A stretch of DNA of 29,098 nt from CAYNDB01 sp964395915 (GCA_964395915.1 CAYNDB010000019.1:1-29098); one strand, 5' to 3'. Shown: positions 1 to 7,904, numbered from the stretch's first letter. A program made the numbers and translations. Notes: generated by a model not told the origin, from the sequence alone.

Positions 1-259
1 CGTTTATCATTGTGGCCAGCATTCCCATGTAGTCCGCGTTGACACGGTCCATGCCGCCTTCGCTTGCTACCGCTCCACGAAATATATTTCCGCCTCCCAC
101 GACAATGGCGATTTCAATACCGAGGTCATGAACCTCTTTTATCTCCTGCGCAAGGTGGGATAGGGCTTTGACATCTATTCCCTGGGAGTCAGGAGCGGAG
201 AAAGCCTCCCCCGTAACCTTGAGGAGAACTCTTTTATAAGGCAAGTTGTCCGATCCCAA
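1..259 (-). CDS. pyrH: UMP kinase, N-terminal part (cut by window edge)
   Basis: UMP kinase phosphorylates UMP to UDP with ATP in the cytoplasm, in pyrimidine nucleotide synthesis. The 86 visible residues begin LGSDNLPYKRVLLKVTGEAF and contain the family hallmark VVGGGNIFRG and the motif MDRVNADYMGMLAT, which is diagnostic of bacterial UMP kinases. The start is a TTG at 259; an AGGAG-type ribosome-binding site lies about nine bases upstream. No ATG fits, because the next in-frame candidates would bury that site inside the coding region. It lies 13 bases after the tsf stop, as in the widespread rpsB-tsf-pyrH operon. The C-terminal two thirds lie outside the window. Confidence 0.95.
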   Translation of the reverse strand, partial: MGSDNLPYKRVLLKVTGEAFSAPDSQGIDVKALSHLAQEIKEVHDLGIEIAIVVGGGNIFRGAVASEGGMDRVNADYMGMLATMIN

Positions 260-272
260 TGCTGATTTTCTC

Positions 273-1148
273 CTATTCACCAAGTTGTAACCTGCAAAAC
301 CTTCTTACAGTGACAGTTTCTCCAAGCTCTTTCCCGATATTGTTTAAAAGAGCGCCAACGGTTATTTCCGTATCCTTCACAAACGCCTGCTCAAGGAGGC
401 ACGCTTCCTTAAAGAATTTTTTCACCCGTCCTTCGACAATTTTAGGGATGATATTATCCGGCTTGCCAGACTCTTTAGCCTGCGCTTCGAAAATCTCTTT
501 TTCTTTGGATAAGGTTCCCTTCGGCACATCATCTTTGGTGATGGAAATAGGGTTGGCGGCGGCTATATGCATGGAAATATCCTTAGCCAGTTCTTTAAAC
601 TTGTCGCTATCCGCAGTATTCTCAGATTCGCATCCAAGCTCCACCAGCGAGCCTATGCTCCCGACGCCGTGAATATAAATTGAAAATTTTCCAGGCCCGG
701 ACATGTCAAACCGGACGCGTCTTCCGATAACAAGGTTTTCTCCAAGCTCGTGGATATTCTCCGTTAAGATATCGTTGACAGTTTTAGATGAGTCGCTTGA
801 AAAAGCCTGATTTGAAAACGCTTCATCATCATCGGTAAATTCGGAGTTTAAAAGGTGATCCGCTATCTGGCCGCACAACTTTTGAAAATTTTCATTTCGC
901 GCGACAAAATCAGTTTCGCACTTTATCTCTACCATGACAGCGGTCTTACCGTTTTCGATACCGGAGATCGCGCCTTCTTTGGTCGATCGGTCAGCTTTTT
1001 TCGCAGCTTTGGCGGTTCCTTTTTTTCTTAGGAAATCAAGCGCCGCATCTACGTCGCCATCGTTTTCTTTTAATGCGTCCTTACATTCCATGATCCCCGC
1101 GCCGGATTGTCGCCGCAGGTTTTTTACCATCTCAGCGGATATCGTCAT
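273..1148 (-). CDS. tsf: Translation elongation factor Ts
   Basis: EF-Ts is the cytoplasmic nucleotide-exchange factor that recycles EF-Tu from GDP to GTP form. The 291-residue product has the N-terminal UBA-like segment (residues 1-42, ending in the DAALDFLRKKG stretch) and the conserved TDFVA motif at 79-83 that contacts EF-Tu; the rest matches the usual 280-300 aa length. The frame is open for 24 more codons upstream, but the ATG at 1148 gives the canonical N-terminus MTISAEMVKNLR and has an AAGGA ribosome-binding site 11 bases upstream. It follows rpsB after an 89-base spacer and precedes pyrH by 13 bases, so the three are probably co-transcribed. Confidence 0.96.
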   Translation of the reverse strand: MTISAEMVKNLRRQSGAGIMECKDALKENDGDVDAALDFLRKKGTAKAAKKADRSTKEGAISGIENGKTAVMVEIKCETDFVARNENFQKLCGQIADHLLNSEFTDDDEAFSNQAFSSDSSKTVNDILTENIHELGENLVIGRRVRFDMSGPGKFSIYIHGVGSIGSLVELGCESENTADSDKFKELAKDISMHIAAANPISITKDDVPKGTLSKEKEIFEAQAKESGKPDNIIPKIVEGRVKKFFKEACLLEQAFVKDTEITVGALLNNIGKELGETVTVRRFCRLQLGE

Positions 1149-1237
1149 TTCAAAATTAGTCCTTCTTACTATACTTTTAATTAATAGATTCGGTTTTAAT
1201 ATCGAATGCCCAGGATACAATCTCCCAATGTTGTCGA

Positions 1238-2158
1238 TCAGGATGATTTATCGCTATCTTTGGCGTTCTTGGTAACGCTTGACGCCGTCTTCTTGGTTTC
1301 GTCAGCTTTCCTGTCAGATGCGCTTTTTTCTCTATTTTTTTTCGCAGCAGCCAATACCGCAGCATCTTTTGCAGCCTTTTCTTCTTTTATCTTTGCGGCT
1401 TTCTCTTCCTTGGCTTTTACGGCTTCCGCCTCTGCCTTTGCCTTTTCCTCCACCAGGGCTTGACGCTTTAATTCATATTCCTCGGCGCCAGCCAACATGT
1501 TGTCCGCCATGGCAGAAGCCATCAATGTGATCGCTTTAACAGCGTCATCATTGCCAGGGATCACATATTCGATTCCATCAGGATCGCAATTGGTGTCCAC
1601 CACCGCCACAACATTGATCTTCAGCTTCAGCGCTTCAGCCAGGCCAATATGTTCCTTGTTAGTGTCCAATATAAAGACCGCGTCCGGTAGCTTCTCCATG
1701 TTTTTTATGCCGCCAAGGTTTCGCTCCAGCTTGGCTCGTTCTTTTGAAAGTTTTATGGATTCTTTTTTGGACAGCACAGCCAATGTTCCGTCATCAGCCA
1801 TTTTATCCAGATCTTTCAATCTTCCCACGCTTTTTCGTATGGTTTCGAAGTTGGTCAACATTCCTCCCAACCATCGTTCCGTTATATACGGCATGCCGCA
1901 ACGGGTCGCTTGCTCAACCAGTATTTGCCGCGCCTGGGTTTTTGTCCCCACAAAAAGGAGCGTGCCACCATTGGCCGCCGTTTTTCTGATGAATTCAGTG
2001 GCTTTGCTGAAGTTTCTGACCGTCTGCTGAAGGTCAATGATGCTGATGCCGTTACGGCTTGTGAAAATATATTTTTTCATCTTCGGGTTCCAGCGCTTTG
2101 TCTTGTGGCCAAAGTGAACCCCCACCTTCATCAATTGCTCGATAGAAATATCCGTCAT
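1238..2158 (-). CDS. rpsB: 30S ribosomal protein S2 with charged C-terminal tail
   Basis: Ribosomal protein S2 is an essential part of the 30S subunit. The N-terminus MTDISIEQLMKVGVHFGHKT and the block KRWNPKMKKYIFTSRNG are diagnostic. The open frame extends 41 codons upstream, but the ATG at 2158 has an AAGGAG site nine bases away and matches family starts. The product is 306 aa against roughly 230-260 for most S2 proteins. The excess is a C-terminal tail from about residue 225, made mostly of Lys, Glu and Ala, ending in a Ser/Lys/Asp-rich stretch, and likely helical then disordered. Such tails occur in some lineages; a role here is not known. Its own leader (2159-2309) holds candidate regulatory structures. 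It probably heads the rpsB-tsf-pyrH transcript. Confidence 0.96.
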   Translation of the reverse strand: MTDISIEQLMKVGVHFGHKTKRWNPKMKKYIFTSRNGISIIDLQQTVRNFSKATEFIRKTAANGGTLLFVGTKTQARQILVEQATRCGMPYITERWLGGMLTNFETIRKSVGRLKDLDKMADDGTLAVLSKKESIKLSKERAKLERNLGGIKNMEKLPDAVFILDTNKEHIGLAEALKLKINVVAVVDTNCDPDGIEYVIPGNDDAVKAITLMASAMADNMLAGAEEYELKRQALVEEKAKAEAEAVKAKEEKAAKIKEEKAAKDAAVLAAAKKNREKSASDRKADETKKTASSVTKNAKDSDKSS

Positions 2159-2206
2159 TTTCTGTTGTCTCCTTTTGTTGCAAGTTATGCCGCTGTTTTC
2201 GTCTTC

Positions 2207-2256
2207 TCCATTTCCTGTATAAAGGCCGAACATAGCCACACTTGCAGGGAAATGGA
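2207..2256 (-). promoter_or_regulatory. Hairpin in the rpsB 5' leader, candidate S2 autoregulatory structure
   Basis: On the minus strand the arm TCCATTTCCCTG (2256-2245) pairs with CAGGAAATGGA (2217-2207). This gives 11 base pairs with one bulged C, enclosing 27 bases that contain a smaller GGC/GCC hairpin. It lies in the non-coding stretch upstream of rpsB, ending about 50 bases before the start codon. Known biology: rpsB is autoregulated by S2 through its leader in gamma-proteobacteria. That this hairpin does so here is inference. There is no T-run after the stem, so it is not a terminator. Confidence 0.45.
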
Positions 2257-2279
2257 TCGGAAAACATGAGTTATCCATC

Positions 2280-2309
2280 ACTATCGCTAATTTACCTTTA
2301 AATCAGCAA
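2280..2309 (-). promoter_or_regulatory. Candidate promoter for rpsB-tsf-pyrH
   Basis: On the minus strand a -35-like TTGCTG (2309-2304) is followed after 18 bases by a -10-like GATAGT (2285-2280). It would start transcription near 2272, giving a leader of about 114 bases before the rpsB ATG. The match to consensus is partial, but the position suits a ribosomal protein operon separated from ispA by 236 bases. Confidence 0.4.
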
Positions 2310-2322
2310 CTGGTGATTTAAA
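2297..2322. repeat. Perfect 9-bp inverted repeat over the rpsB -35 region
   Basis: TTTAAATCA (2297-2305) and TGATTTAAA (2314-2322) are exact reverse complements separated by 8 bases. The arms are AT-rich with no following T-run, so termination is unlikely. The candidate rpsB -35 box overlaps the spacer and one arm, the geometry of an operator. No known regulator site was recognised. Confidence 0.4.
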
Positions 2323-2394
2323 CATAGTTTTCATGGGAAACGCAACATATTCGAAGCCGGGGCATGGGTTAGGCTGTAAAGCTTTGGTAATACT

Positions 2395-3285
2395 TTAAAA
2401 AACCCGGGAGTTAATATATCTTGCAAGTTCAGCTAAATGGGCGCCTGCGACACCAAACATTTTAATGCTGTCAACCGCGTTGTCGATAAGTTTTTCGGCA
2501 AATTTCTTTGATTCTTCCAAACCCATAATGGATGGATAAGTCATTTTCCCCTTTGCGGAATCCGCCCCGACTTCTTTGCCTAGAAGTTTTTCGTTCCCTT
2601 CAACATCAAGGATGTCGTCCACCACTTGGAAAGCAAGCCCGACAAGCTTTCCATATTCAGTCAGAGCCTCAAGCTGTTCGCTGTTTGCCCCTCCCAGCAT
2701 CGCCCCCCCACGGATGGACGCTACAATCAGTTTCCCGGTTTTATGGGTATGAATATATTCAAGGGCCGCGGCGTCCGGCTCCGCCTTTTCCATCTGAAGG
2801 TCGACAACCTGCCCGCCAATGGTTCCTTTCGATCCGACGGCCAGAGCGGTTTCCGATGCGACCGCAAGAACTGTCCTGGCCGCGACACCATCATAAAGCT
2901 TGAGGTCTGTCATGATCTCAAACGCAAGCGTAAGAAGCCCGTCTCCCGCCATAATGGCTGTGGACTCGCCGAATTTTATATGGTTTGTAGGTTTGCCTCT
3001 CCGCAACTCATCGTTGTCGAGAGCTGGCAGATCGTCATGAATAAGTGTGTAGGTGTGTATTATTTCAAGGGCCGCGGCGTATGGCTCTACCGGTGTAGTT
3101 TCCCCTCCCACAGCGTCGCATGCGGCTATAGCCAGCATCGGCCGGAGCCTTTTACCGCCAGCGAAAAGGGAATATCGCATCGCCTCGTGAAGGTTTTGCG
3201 GATACGTATCAGCCGGAGGAACCAGCTTTTCTAGCGTTTTTTCGACCTGATCTCGGATGGCGCTGAAATATTCCGATAAAGGCAT
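2395..3285 (-). CDS. ispA: Short-chain trans-prenyl diphosphate synthase (farnesyl/geranyl diphosphate synthase)
   Basis: This cytoplasmic enzyme condenses isopentenyl diphosphate with allylic diphosphates to give C10-C15 (possibly C20) prenyl diphosphates for quinones and undecaprenyl carriers. The 296-aa protein has the GGKRLRP substrate-binding motif (43-49), the first Asp-rich motif DDLPALD (84-90) followed by NDELRRGKPT, a GQVVDLQ block (158-164), a KTG motif and the second Asp-rich motif DDILD (223-227). The residues before the first motif (HTYTLIH) resemble bacterial farnesyl diphosphate synthases, so C15 is the likeliest product. It starts three bases after the xseB stop, the common xseA-xseB-ispA arrangement; the spacer on its 3' side is 236 bases and holds the rpsB leader. 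Confidence 0.92.
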   Translation of the reverse strand: MPLSEYFSAIRDQVEKTLEKLVPPADTYPQNLHEAMRYSLFAGGKRLRPMLAIAACDAVGGETTPVEPYAAALEIIHTYTLIHDDLPALDNDELRRGKPTNHIKFGESTAIMAGDGLLTLAFEIMTDLKLYDGVAARTVLAVASETALAVGSKGTIGGQVVDLQMEKAEPDAAALEYIHTHKTGKLIVASIRGGAMLGGANSEQLEALTEYGKLVGLAFQVVDDILDVEGNEKLLGKEVGADSAKGKMTYPSIMGLEESKKFAEKLIDNAVDSIKMFGVAGAHLAELARYINSRVF

Positions 3286-3288
3286 GTG

Positions 3289-3549
3289 TCAGAAAGTGGC
3301 GTCGTCGGAAGGGTCTTCCATCGGTTCCACGGCAAGCTCCCCTCCGCGGTCTTTTACCAGCTTTTCTATTTTCTTTTCCGCGTTATTGAGCTTTTTTTGT
3401 AGCGCTTTAGACAAAACGACCCCCTCCTCGAACAGCTCGATAGATTTCTCAAGCTCCAGGTCGCCATCTTCAAGCTTGGATACGATTTCCTCCAGCTTTT
3501 TCAACGCCGTTTCAAATTTGATTTCTTTCGAATTATTTTTTTCGCTCAT
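3289..3549 (-). CDS. xseB: Exodeoxyribonuclease VII small subunit
   Basis: The small subunit assembles in several copies around the large subunit of exonuclease VII, which degrades single-stranded DNA from both ends. The 86-aa product has the family signature FETALKKLEEIVSKLEDGDL followed by LEKSIELFEEG, two helices that form a coiled hairpin. The C-terminal 20 residues are acidic and variable. It lies 18 bases after xseA and three bases before ispA, so translation is probably coupled along the operon. Confidence 0.95.
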   Translation of the reverse strand: MSEKNNSKEIKFETALKKLEEIVSKLEDGDLELEKSIELFEEGVVLSKALQKKLNNAEKKIEKLVKDRGGELAVEPMEDPSDDATF

Positions 3550-3567
3550 AGGTGGAAGTCTACCATA

Positions 3568-5004
3568 TCAAAACAATTTTTCTTGCCGTTCCCTGTTGTC
3601 ACCGCTTATTGTCGCCTGGGCCTGCCCGTCGGATAAGCGGATTTTTATTTTCGTCCCTGTTTTCAGATCGTTTACGGACTTTATTATCCTGCGCCCGTCC
3701 TTGCTGGTTACGATACTGTAACCTCGTTTTAACACAGCCAGCGGGCTTATGGCGCCAAGTCTGCCACCTGCGATTTCTGCCCGCTTGCGGCAATCCTGCG
3801 CCACGTTTTGAGCGCTGTTTACAAGCTCGCCGGTTCTCCGTTCGAGAATCTCTCGCCGGGCTTTTATCCAAAGAGCCGGCTTGAGCGCCTGCATACGCCT
3901 GTTCAACGCCGTGGCGTCCCCCTTTTTCAGTTTCGCAAGGCGTGTCAAAGAGATTGTCAGGCTCCGGTCAAGCGAAGCGAACCGCGTTTTAATGTTGTTA
4001 AGGCGATTGACGGGGTTTAAGGCGCCAAGGTGGCGTATGGCTCCATTCGCTTCCTGCCTGGCATGACTATGGGAGATTGAAACGGCGCGGTGCGTCCTTT
4101 CGTCAATATCGTCAACACGCTGGTTGAGTGATTCTTGAATATCCCTAACCTCAACGATCATTCGGCGAGTAAGTTCTTCAATAACGTCTTCCAGAGCTTC
4201 CTTTTCCGGAGCCACCTGTTCGGCCGCCGCCGTCGGCGTTGAGGCGCGAAGGTCTGCGACAAAGTCCGCGATTGTAAAATCTGTTTCATGCCCAACTGCG
4301 GACACTACCGGTATTTTCGACGCCGCGATGGCTCTTGCTACAATTTCTTCATTAAATGCCCAAAGGTCTTCCAGCGACCCTCCGCCACGACCTGCGATAA
4401 TTACATCCACCTTGCCATATTTGTTCATGTCGGCGATAGCCTCCGCAATCTGTCCCGCCGCGGCGTCGCCCTGCACCTGCACGGGGGCTAAAACGATGTC
4501 AAGGCCTGGAAATCTGCGGTTTAACGTGCGGATCATATCCCTTATCACAGCTCCAGTGGGGGAGGTTATTATGCCGACTGACCAGGGAATATACGGCAAC
4601 TTTTTTTTGCGCTCCTTGTCGAACAGCCCTTCGGCGGCAAGCTTTCTTTTTAGCTGTTCAAACGCCGCCTGTAATGCGCCGAGCCCTTTAGGCTCCATCG
4701 ACTCCACGACCATCTGGTATTCCCCCCGCTGTTCGTAAACGGAGAGGCGCCCGCGGCATACAACACGATCGCCGTCTTTAGGCTCGAACTTGAGGTAGGA
4801 GCGACGCCCTTTCCACATTACCCCGCGAAGCTGGGCGTCTTTGTCTTTGAGCGTAAAATATGAATGTCCGGAAGAATACACCTTGAAGTTCGATATCTCT
4901 CCCTCAACCCATATAGACGGGAAACTCGTTTCAACGACCGTTTTCAAGTCGCGGTTAAGCTCCGAGACGGTGTATACCTTGCGGCCCGGCTTTTTGTTTG
5001 GCAT
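3568..5004 (-). CDS. xseA: Exodeoxyribonuclease VII large subunit
   Basis: This is the catalytic subunit of exonuclease VII, a DNA repair nuclease. The 478-aa product has an N-terminal OB-fold (about 10-105, with YTVSELNRDLK and WVEGEISNFK), then the catalytic domain with IITSPTGAVIRDM, the highly conserved AGRGGGSLEDLWAFNEE block and VVSAVGHETDFTIADFVADL. A long helical region follows, and the C-terminal segment carries the typical LKRGYSIV motif. Length is normal for the family. The start lies six bases after the folD stop, and the gene precedes xseB by 18 bases. Confidence 0.96.
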   Translation of the reverse strand: MPNKKPGRKVYTVSELNRDLKTVVETSFPSIWVEGEISNFKVYSSGHSYFTLKDKDAQLRGVMWKGRRSYLKFEPKDGDRVVCRGRLSVYEQRGEYQMVVESMEPKGLGALQAAFEQLKRKLAAEGLFDKERKKKLPYIPWSVGIITSPTGAVIRDMIRTLNRRFPGLDIVLAPVQVQGDAAAGQIAEAIADMNKYGKVDVIIAGRGGGSLEDLWAFNEEIVARAIAASKIPVVSAVGHETDFTIADFVADLRASTPTAAAEQVAPEKEALEDVIEELTRRMIVEVRDIQESLNQRVDDIDERTHRAVSISHSHARQEANGAIRHLGALNPVNRLNNIKTRFASLDRSLTISLTRLAKLKKGDATALNRRMQALKPALWIKARREILERRTGELVNSAQNVAQDCRKRAEIAGGRLGAISPLAVLKRGYSIVTSKDGRRIIKSVNDLKTGTKIKIRLSDGQAQATISGDNRERQEKLF

Positions 5005-5010
5005 AGGTAG

Positions 5011-5868
5011 TTAAACCAGCAGGTTGCGCTGTATCTTGTACGCCAGCAAAGTGTTGTAAAGCAGCATGGCGATGGTCATAGGCCCCACGCCCCCCGGAAC
5101 TGGCGTGATCCACCCCGCCTTGTCGCAGACGTTATCGTAATCGACATCGCCCAAAAGTTTGTTGTCCACACGGCTGATACCGACATCTATAATAGCCGCG
5201 CCCTCTTTTACCATATCTCTTGTCACGAATAGCGGCTTGCCGATCGCCGCCACAAGGATATCCGCCTGCGATGTCACTTCGGCCAGGTTTTTAGTTCGCG
5301 AATGGCAGACTGTTACTGTAGCGTTTCTGTGTAACAGCATCATGGCGATGGGCTTTCCGACTATGTTCGACCTGCCCAGCACAACCGCATGAGCGCCTTC
5401 TATCGGGATTTTGTAACGGTCTAAAAGCTCGATGCAACCTGCAGGAGTGCAGGGCATCAGCTTTGCCAGCCTTTGTGAAAGCAAGCCGACGTTCACAGGG
5501 TGGAACCCGTCCACATCCTTGTTGGGGTCTATTCTGTCGAGAACCGCATTTTCATCCAGATGGCCAGGTAGAGGCGATTGCACCAGGATGCCATTTACTT
5601 TTGGATCATCGTTTAGCTTGCTTACCAGCTTGAGAAGCTCTTCCATCGAGGTATTTTCCGGAAGAATATGCTGAAATGACTCCATGCCGACCTCTTTACA
5701 TGCTTTGTCTTTAAGCCTGACATATACCTGTGACGCGGGGTCGTCTCCCACCAATACTACGGCCAGACCGATTTTCTCGCCTGTCCGTTCACATATTCGC
5801 TCCGCCTCTTTTCTAACGTCCTCTCTTACAGAGGCCGCCACGGCCTTTCCATCGATTTTTTGAGTCAT
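5011..5868 (-). CDS. folD: Bifunctional methylenetetrahydrofolate dehydrogenase / methenyltetrahydrofolate cyclohydrolase
   Basis: FolD interconverts 5,10-methylene-, 5,10-methenyl- and 10-formyl-tetrahydrofolate using NADP, supplying one-carbon units for purines and formyl-Met. The 285-aa protein shows the catalytic YVxxKxK motif (Y49, K53), the VQSPLPGH motif, the Rossmann-type block GRSNIVGKP and the C-terminal signature PVPGGVGPMT. The substrate-binding motif has Ser where many homologues have Leu (VQSPLP). The ATG start has a weak AGG site. It is the first gene of the leftward cluster and diverges from the gene at 6064. Confidence 0.95.
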   Translation of the reverse strand: MTQKIDGKAVAASVREDVRKEAERICERTGEKIGLAVVLVGDDPASQVYVRLKDKACKEVGMESFQHILPENTSMEELLKLVSKLNDDPKVNGILVQSPLPGHLDENAVLDRIDPNKDVDGFHPVNVGLLSQRLAKLMPCTPAGCIELLDRYKIPIEGAHAVVLGRSNIVGKPIAMMLLHRNATVTVCHSRTKNLAEVTSQADILVAAIGKPLFVTRDMVKEGAAIIDVGISRVDNKLLGDVDYDNVCDKAGWITPVPGGVGPMTIAMLLYNTLLAYKIQRNLLV

Positions 5869-5916
5869 TACCTAATTTCTCTTCCTTTAAATACTGGTAT
5901 ATAGCCCCATTTATCC

Positions 5917-5945
5917 TTGACGCTCCAATAAAGCTCAAGTACGAT
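5917..5945 (+). promoter_or_regulatory. Sigma70-type promoter upstream of the 6064 gene
   Basis: TTGACG (5917-5922), a 17-base spacer and TACGAT (5940-5945) match the -35/-10 consensus well (5/6 and 4/6). Transcription would begin near 5952, giving a leader of about 110 bases. It lies in the 195-base divergent spacer between folD and the rightward genes and probably drives the 6064-7856 cluster. Confidence 0.55.
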
Positions 5946-6063
5946 TTTCTTTTGGTATATCATAACAATAGCGCCTGTAATTCTTCCGCCGTGAGCATTA
6001 TGATGCGGAGGCTCAGGTCGCGTCAATCGTAATTACCGTTCAAGAGAGGAGTTATCATCTGTA

Positions 6064-7050
6064 ATGTCTGAAGAGAAAAAAGCTACCCCACCGGAAGACA
6101 TAACACCTCCGGCCCCGGATGTCCCGGTCGCCGATGATCAAATATTACGTCAAACACATGGGAACGATTCCAGCGTGGATGATACAGTAAATGACGCCAC
6201 GCAAAAAATGGCGGATGATATTGAAAGTGGACGATCCCCCTATAATTACGGCCCTGCCGGCGCGCAAGACGGGGAAACCACAAGGCCTTCAGGGGAAACC
6301 GCGGATTCTTCAATAGGCGTAGTCGCTTTAACGCTGGCTGTAGTGGTTGTCGCTGTGGCGGTGGCTTTTGGCTGGAGTAAATTTGAGGATGTTTCCGGTA
6401 AACTTGAAAATATGACGTTGCAAGTATCGGAGCTATCAAGCCAGCTGATTGAACAGCGGGAGGCAGGCAAGCTTACTGGTAAGGCGATTATCCGTATGGA
6501 ATTAAGAAAGTCGTTAAACGCTCTTGAGAGGACGATAGCTCTCGGTGACGCAAGAATAACCGCAAGGGCTCTGGAACTCCGTGATGAAGTTAGCAATATG
6601 CTCGCTTCAATGGAGGGCAGGGCGGTTGAGCCAGCTTTGGAAAAGCCTGTCGAATCAAAACCCATGGTGGATATTGCACAACCCTCCGGAATAGAAAAAA
6701 CTGAAGCCAGGACGATTTTGGAGCCTGAGGCGCCAACTGTGGATGAAGAGGCTTCTGGCATAGCGGAGGAGCCGGCCTTGCCGGAAGGTGAAAAAGGAGA
6801 AATAGTTGAAAATACGGCCCCTGAAGTTAAAGCCGAGGGGGAGCTGGGGTCAGCGGGATTGGAGCCTAAGGAATCATCAATTGAGGTGAATCCGCAACCG
6901 GCGCAAGATCATAACGCTCATGGCGAGGATTCTTCTATCGCCGCGCCTGAGGCGGACAAGGCAGGGAGCCAAAACAGCGTTCCTGAAAAAAATGAGCCGT
7001 CCCAACCGGTGGAGCCGGTAGTTGAGCCTAATGAAGCGCCGCCTCAATAA
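6064..7050 (+). CDS. Single-pass membrane protein with acidic Pro/Glu-rich tail
   Basis: I do not recognise a family. The 328-aa protein has a polar N-terminal segment rich in Pro and Asp (1-83), one transmembrane helix (about 84-103, Ala/Val-rich), a likely coiled-coil helix (105-185) and a long low-complexity tail (188-328) rich in Glu, Pro and Ala, likely disordered. No signal peptide is present, so it is a mid-chain anchored protein whose orientation is unclear. GAGAGGAG lies 12-13 bases before the ATG. It is first in a rightward cluster with the 7081 gene and the LapA-domain gene, directly before ftsH. An envelope scaffold or adaptor role would be pure inference. Confidence 0.7.
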   Translation: MSEEKKATPPEDITPPAPDVPVADDQILRQTHGNDSSVDDTVNDATQKMADDIESGRSPYNYGPAGAQDGETTRPSGETADSSIGVVALTLAVVVVAVAVAFGWSKFEDVSGKLENMTLQVSELSSQLIEQREAGKLTGKAIIRMELRKSLNALERTIALGDARITARALELRDEVSNMLASMEGRAVEPALEKPVESKPMVDIAQPSGIEKTEARTILEPEAPTVDEEASGIAEEPALPEGEKGEIVENTAPEVKAEGELGSAGLEPKESSIEVNPQPAQDHNAHGEDSSIAAPEADKAGSQNSVPEKNEPSQPVEPVVEPNEAPPQ

Positions 7051-7080
7051 AATTAGCTTGAAGGGTTTTTGTTTTTGGAG

Positions 7081-7422
7081 ATGAAATATGGAATCAGCGA
7101 TTTATCAGGCCTGGTGGTCAGTCAGGCGCGTGGTTTTATCGATATATCGCGTTTAAAACTTCGTATACTGGGTTTCTCCAATAAAAGGAGCGGCTTGATG
7201 ACCAAGTTGGGAGAAACGGCTTTTAAAGCTATGGAGGCAGGTTCGTCTATTACCGATGATGCGGAGGCGTTGAGGCTTGTCGATCAAATTCGTGAAGCTT
7301 CCGATGAGATAACTAAAGCTGAAGATGAGATAAACGCAAGAAAAGCTAAAGGGCTTAAGGAAAGGCGTGAGTTTCGGGAAAAAGGCGTTCCGGTTAAAGA
7401 GACCGACCCGCCCCCTGATTAA
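7081..7422 (+). CDS. Small helical protein of unknown function
   Basis: I do not recognise a family. The product from the ATG at 7081 is 113 aa, predicted mostly helical, with a charged middle (SDEITKAEDEINARKAKGLK) and a Pro/Asp-rich end. It has no membrane segment. The start is uncertain: the GGAG directly before the ATG is too close to act, while AAGGG at 7061-7065 is nine bases from an in-frame TTG at 7075, which would add two residues; a TTG at 7069 is also in frame. It lies 30 bases after the 6064 gene and 41 before the LapA-domain gene, so it is probably in the same transcript. Confidence 0.65.
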   Translation: MKYGISDLSGLVVSQARGFIDISRLKLRILGFSNKRSGLMTKLGETAFKAMEAGSSITDDAEALRLVDQIREASDEITKAEDEINARKAKGLKERREFREKGVPVKETDPPPD

Positions 7423-7463
7423 CAGAACGTATTTATAATAATGAAAACAGGTGGATTGCAAAT

Positions 7464-7856
7464 ATGTTGGCTATAAAGCTGATCGTCGGACTTTTGCTTA
7501 TATTTTTCGTTGTTACGTTTGCGGCGAAAAATCAGCAACCGGTCGATATTTCCTATTATCTTGGATATGATTACAACGTTAAGCTGTGGATAGCCATTCT
7601 TGTTTCATTTGGCTTGGGGATCGTTTTATCCGGTATTGGATGGAGCATTTCTTTTGTCAGGGAGAAAAGCAAGAATTGGGGGCTTTCCAGGAAAATCAAA
7701 AAGCTTGAAGAGGAAATTAACGAATTAAGACAAAAACCGCTGCCGGATGAGACCCACGTATACCCTTCCAAACACGCTGAGCATAAACCGGCGGAGTTAC
7801 CTGCGCCCATGAAAGAGACCAAAGCGCTGGCGGCGAGTTCTAGCGTATCCAGTTGA
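7464..7856 (+). CDS. LapA-domain (DUF1049) inner-membrane protein
   Basis: The 130-aa protein has the LapA layout: a first membrane helix (about 3-21), a short loop with NQQPVDISYYLG, a second helix (about 41-64) and a cytoplasmic coiled coil (70-92), here followed by a Pro/Lys-rich tail. In Escherichia coli the LapA/LapB pair links lipopolysaccharide assembly to FtsH-mediated degradation of LpxC. It is therefore notable that ftsH starts 141 bases downstream, although no lapB-like TPR gene is in the window and the LapA domain is widespread. Function as an FtsH partner is inference. Confidence 0.8.
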   Translation: MLAIKLIVGLLLIFFVVTFAAKNQQPVDISYYLGYDYNVKLWIAILVSFGLGIVLSGIGWSISFVREKSKNWGLSRKIKKLEEEINELRQKPLPDETHVYPSKHAEHKPAELPAPMKETKALAASSSVSS

Positions 7857-7884
7857 TACCTGAAATCTGGCTGTAGCTTGCCTT

Positions 7885-7901
7885 GGCGTCGGCGCCGTTT
7901 T
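7885..7901 (+). terminator. Weak terminator-like hairpin after the LapA-domain gene
   Basis: GGCG (7885-7888) pairs with CGCC (7893-7896) around a TCGG loop, followed by GTTTT. The stem is only four pairs (five with a wobble), so termination would be inefficient at best. It sits between the LapA-domain gene and the candidate ftsH promoter. Confidence 0.25.
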
Positions 7902-7904
7902 ATG

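Noticed and set aside
1149..1220. Upstream extension of the tsf frame to 1220
   Set aside because: The extra 24 residues do not match the family N-terminus, and the ATG at 1148 has a good ribosome-binding site.
2159..2281. Upstream extension of the rpsB frame to 2281
   Set aside because: The canonical S2 start is at 2158 with a strong ribosome-binding site; the region upstream forms the leader hairpin.
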